DNA of 64,000 bases, from assembly GCF_014193585.1 (NCBI RefSeq), contig NZ_BLXY01000014.1, forward strand, positions 25,841 through 89,840, in the 5' to 3' direction. This stretch comes from Geomonas paludis (GTDB taxonomy: Bacteria; Desulfobacterota; Desulfuromonadia; Geobacterales; Geobacteraceae). This document shows, piece after piece, positions 63,853 through 64,000 of this stretch (positions are counted from its first letter, which is position 1; each line of letters opens with the position of its first letter). The notes below the pieces were generated by a model. That model saw only the letters and a list, made by a program, of their open reading frames with translations, did not search any database and had not been told where the DNA came from. The position numbers and the translations under genes were made by a program.

Positions 63853-64000
63853 TGTTTTTGCAGTTGTCTTTGCGTCTTGTATGTTTACGATCAAGCAGCT
63901 AGATTTTCTGTTCCGGGACATGGCAGTTTGTTCGCGTCTTGGGTTCGAGCCCGTCGCAAAGCGTAAAACGCCATGTCCTCTTCTTCACAGCCCGAACGGT
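63853..64000. other. Sequence after the family E repeat to the window edge
   Basis: No gene is supported in the last 148 nt. The word GACATGGCAGTTTG and its partner CGCCATGTCC suggest the start of another inverted repeat. Confidence 0.3.

Overview
The window looks like a chromosomal segment of a Geobacter-type bacterium (Desulfuromonadia, Geobacter/Geomonas/Citrifermentans group). The inference rests on high GC content, a c-type cytochrome with CxxCH motifs fused to extracellular repeat domains, a complete anaerobic-type cobalamin gene cluster, c-di-GMP signalling proteins (a GGDEF and a PilZ protein) and dense families of short palindromic intergenic repeats. No phage, insertion sequence, CRISPR array or rRNA operon is visible. 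One tRNA gene, tRNA-Thr(CGU), is present.

Layout. 1-3.1 kb: the 5' part of a secreted c-type cytochrome (minus strand), tRNA-Thr, then a DUF3332-type lipoprotein gene flanked by two related, apparently non-coding transcription units of about 185 nt. 3.2-7.6 kb: M23 peptidase, gpmA, and a class A penicillin-binding protein. 7.7-13.2 kb: heat-shock operon hrcA-grpE-dnaK-dnaJ (minus) behind a sigma70 promoter and a perfect CIRCE operator, with a phospholipase-D-like gene overlapping the dnaJ stop. 13.3-15.5 kb: hemW and an omega-amidase-type nitrilase. 15.8-20.5 kb: tolQ-tolR-tolA-tolB-pal-cpoB. 20.6-23.7 kb: two small unknowns, a Tat translocase subunit, nadA and a gamma-carbonic-anhydrase-like protein. 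24.0-31.8 kb: one 2580-residue secreted subtilisin-like protease with a stalk of 13 CARDB repeats at near-perfect 339-nt periodicity. 32.1-37.5 kb: a MagIII-like DNA glycosylase, a TraB/GumN-like membrane protein, a NUDIX hydrolase, rpe, rsmB and a thioredoxin-fold protein. 37.6-40.1 kb: cardiolipin synthase and a membrane GGDEF protein that overlap tail to tail. 40.2-43.2 kb: zinc uptake operon zur-znuA-znuC-znuB. 43.5-44.2 kb: a PilZ protein behind a probable sigma54 promoter. 44.4-55.6 kb: a ten-gene cobalamin cluster, cbiX-cbiC-cbiD-cobL-cobI-cobM-cbiG-cobJQ-cbiB-cobD, including a CobJ-CobQ fusion. 55.7-57.5 kb: M16 peptidase and a YqaA-type membrane protein. 57.6-58.9 kb: DAHP synthase behind a leader peptide in which 11 of 15 consecutive codons are Phe, Tyr or Trp, followed by a terminator (probable attenuator). 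59.0-64 kb: a secreted unknown, a large U32 (RlhA-type) protein, an unknown, and hslO.

The genes are mostly housekeeping: envelope integrity (Tol-Pal, PBP, M23, Cls), proteostasis (DnaKJ-GrpE, Hsp33), cofactor synthesis (cobalamin, NAD, heme-linked HemW) and metal homeostasis (Zur-Znu). The parts most worth a second look are regulatory and non-coding: the paired small RNAs at 1.9 and 2.9 kb, the aromatic attenuator at 57.6 kb, the GGDEF enzyme with Thr at the base-specificity position, the apparently leaderless YqaA-type gene, and at least five families of dispersed inverted repeats that fill nearly every gap inside the cobalamin operon.
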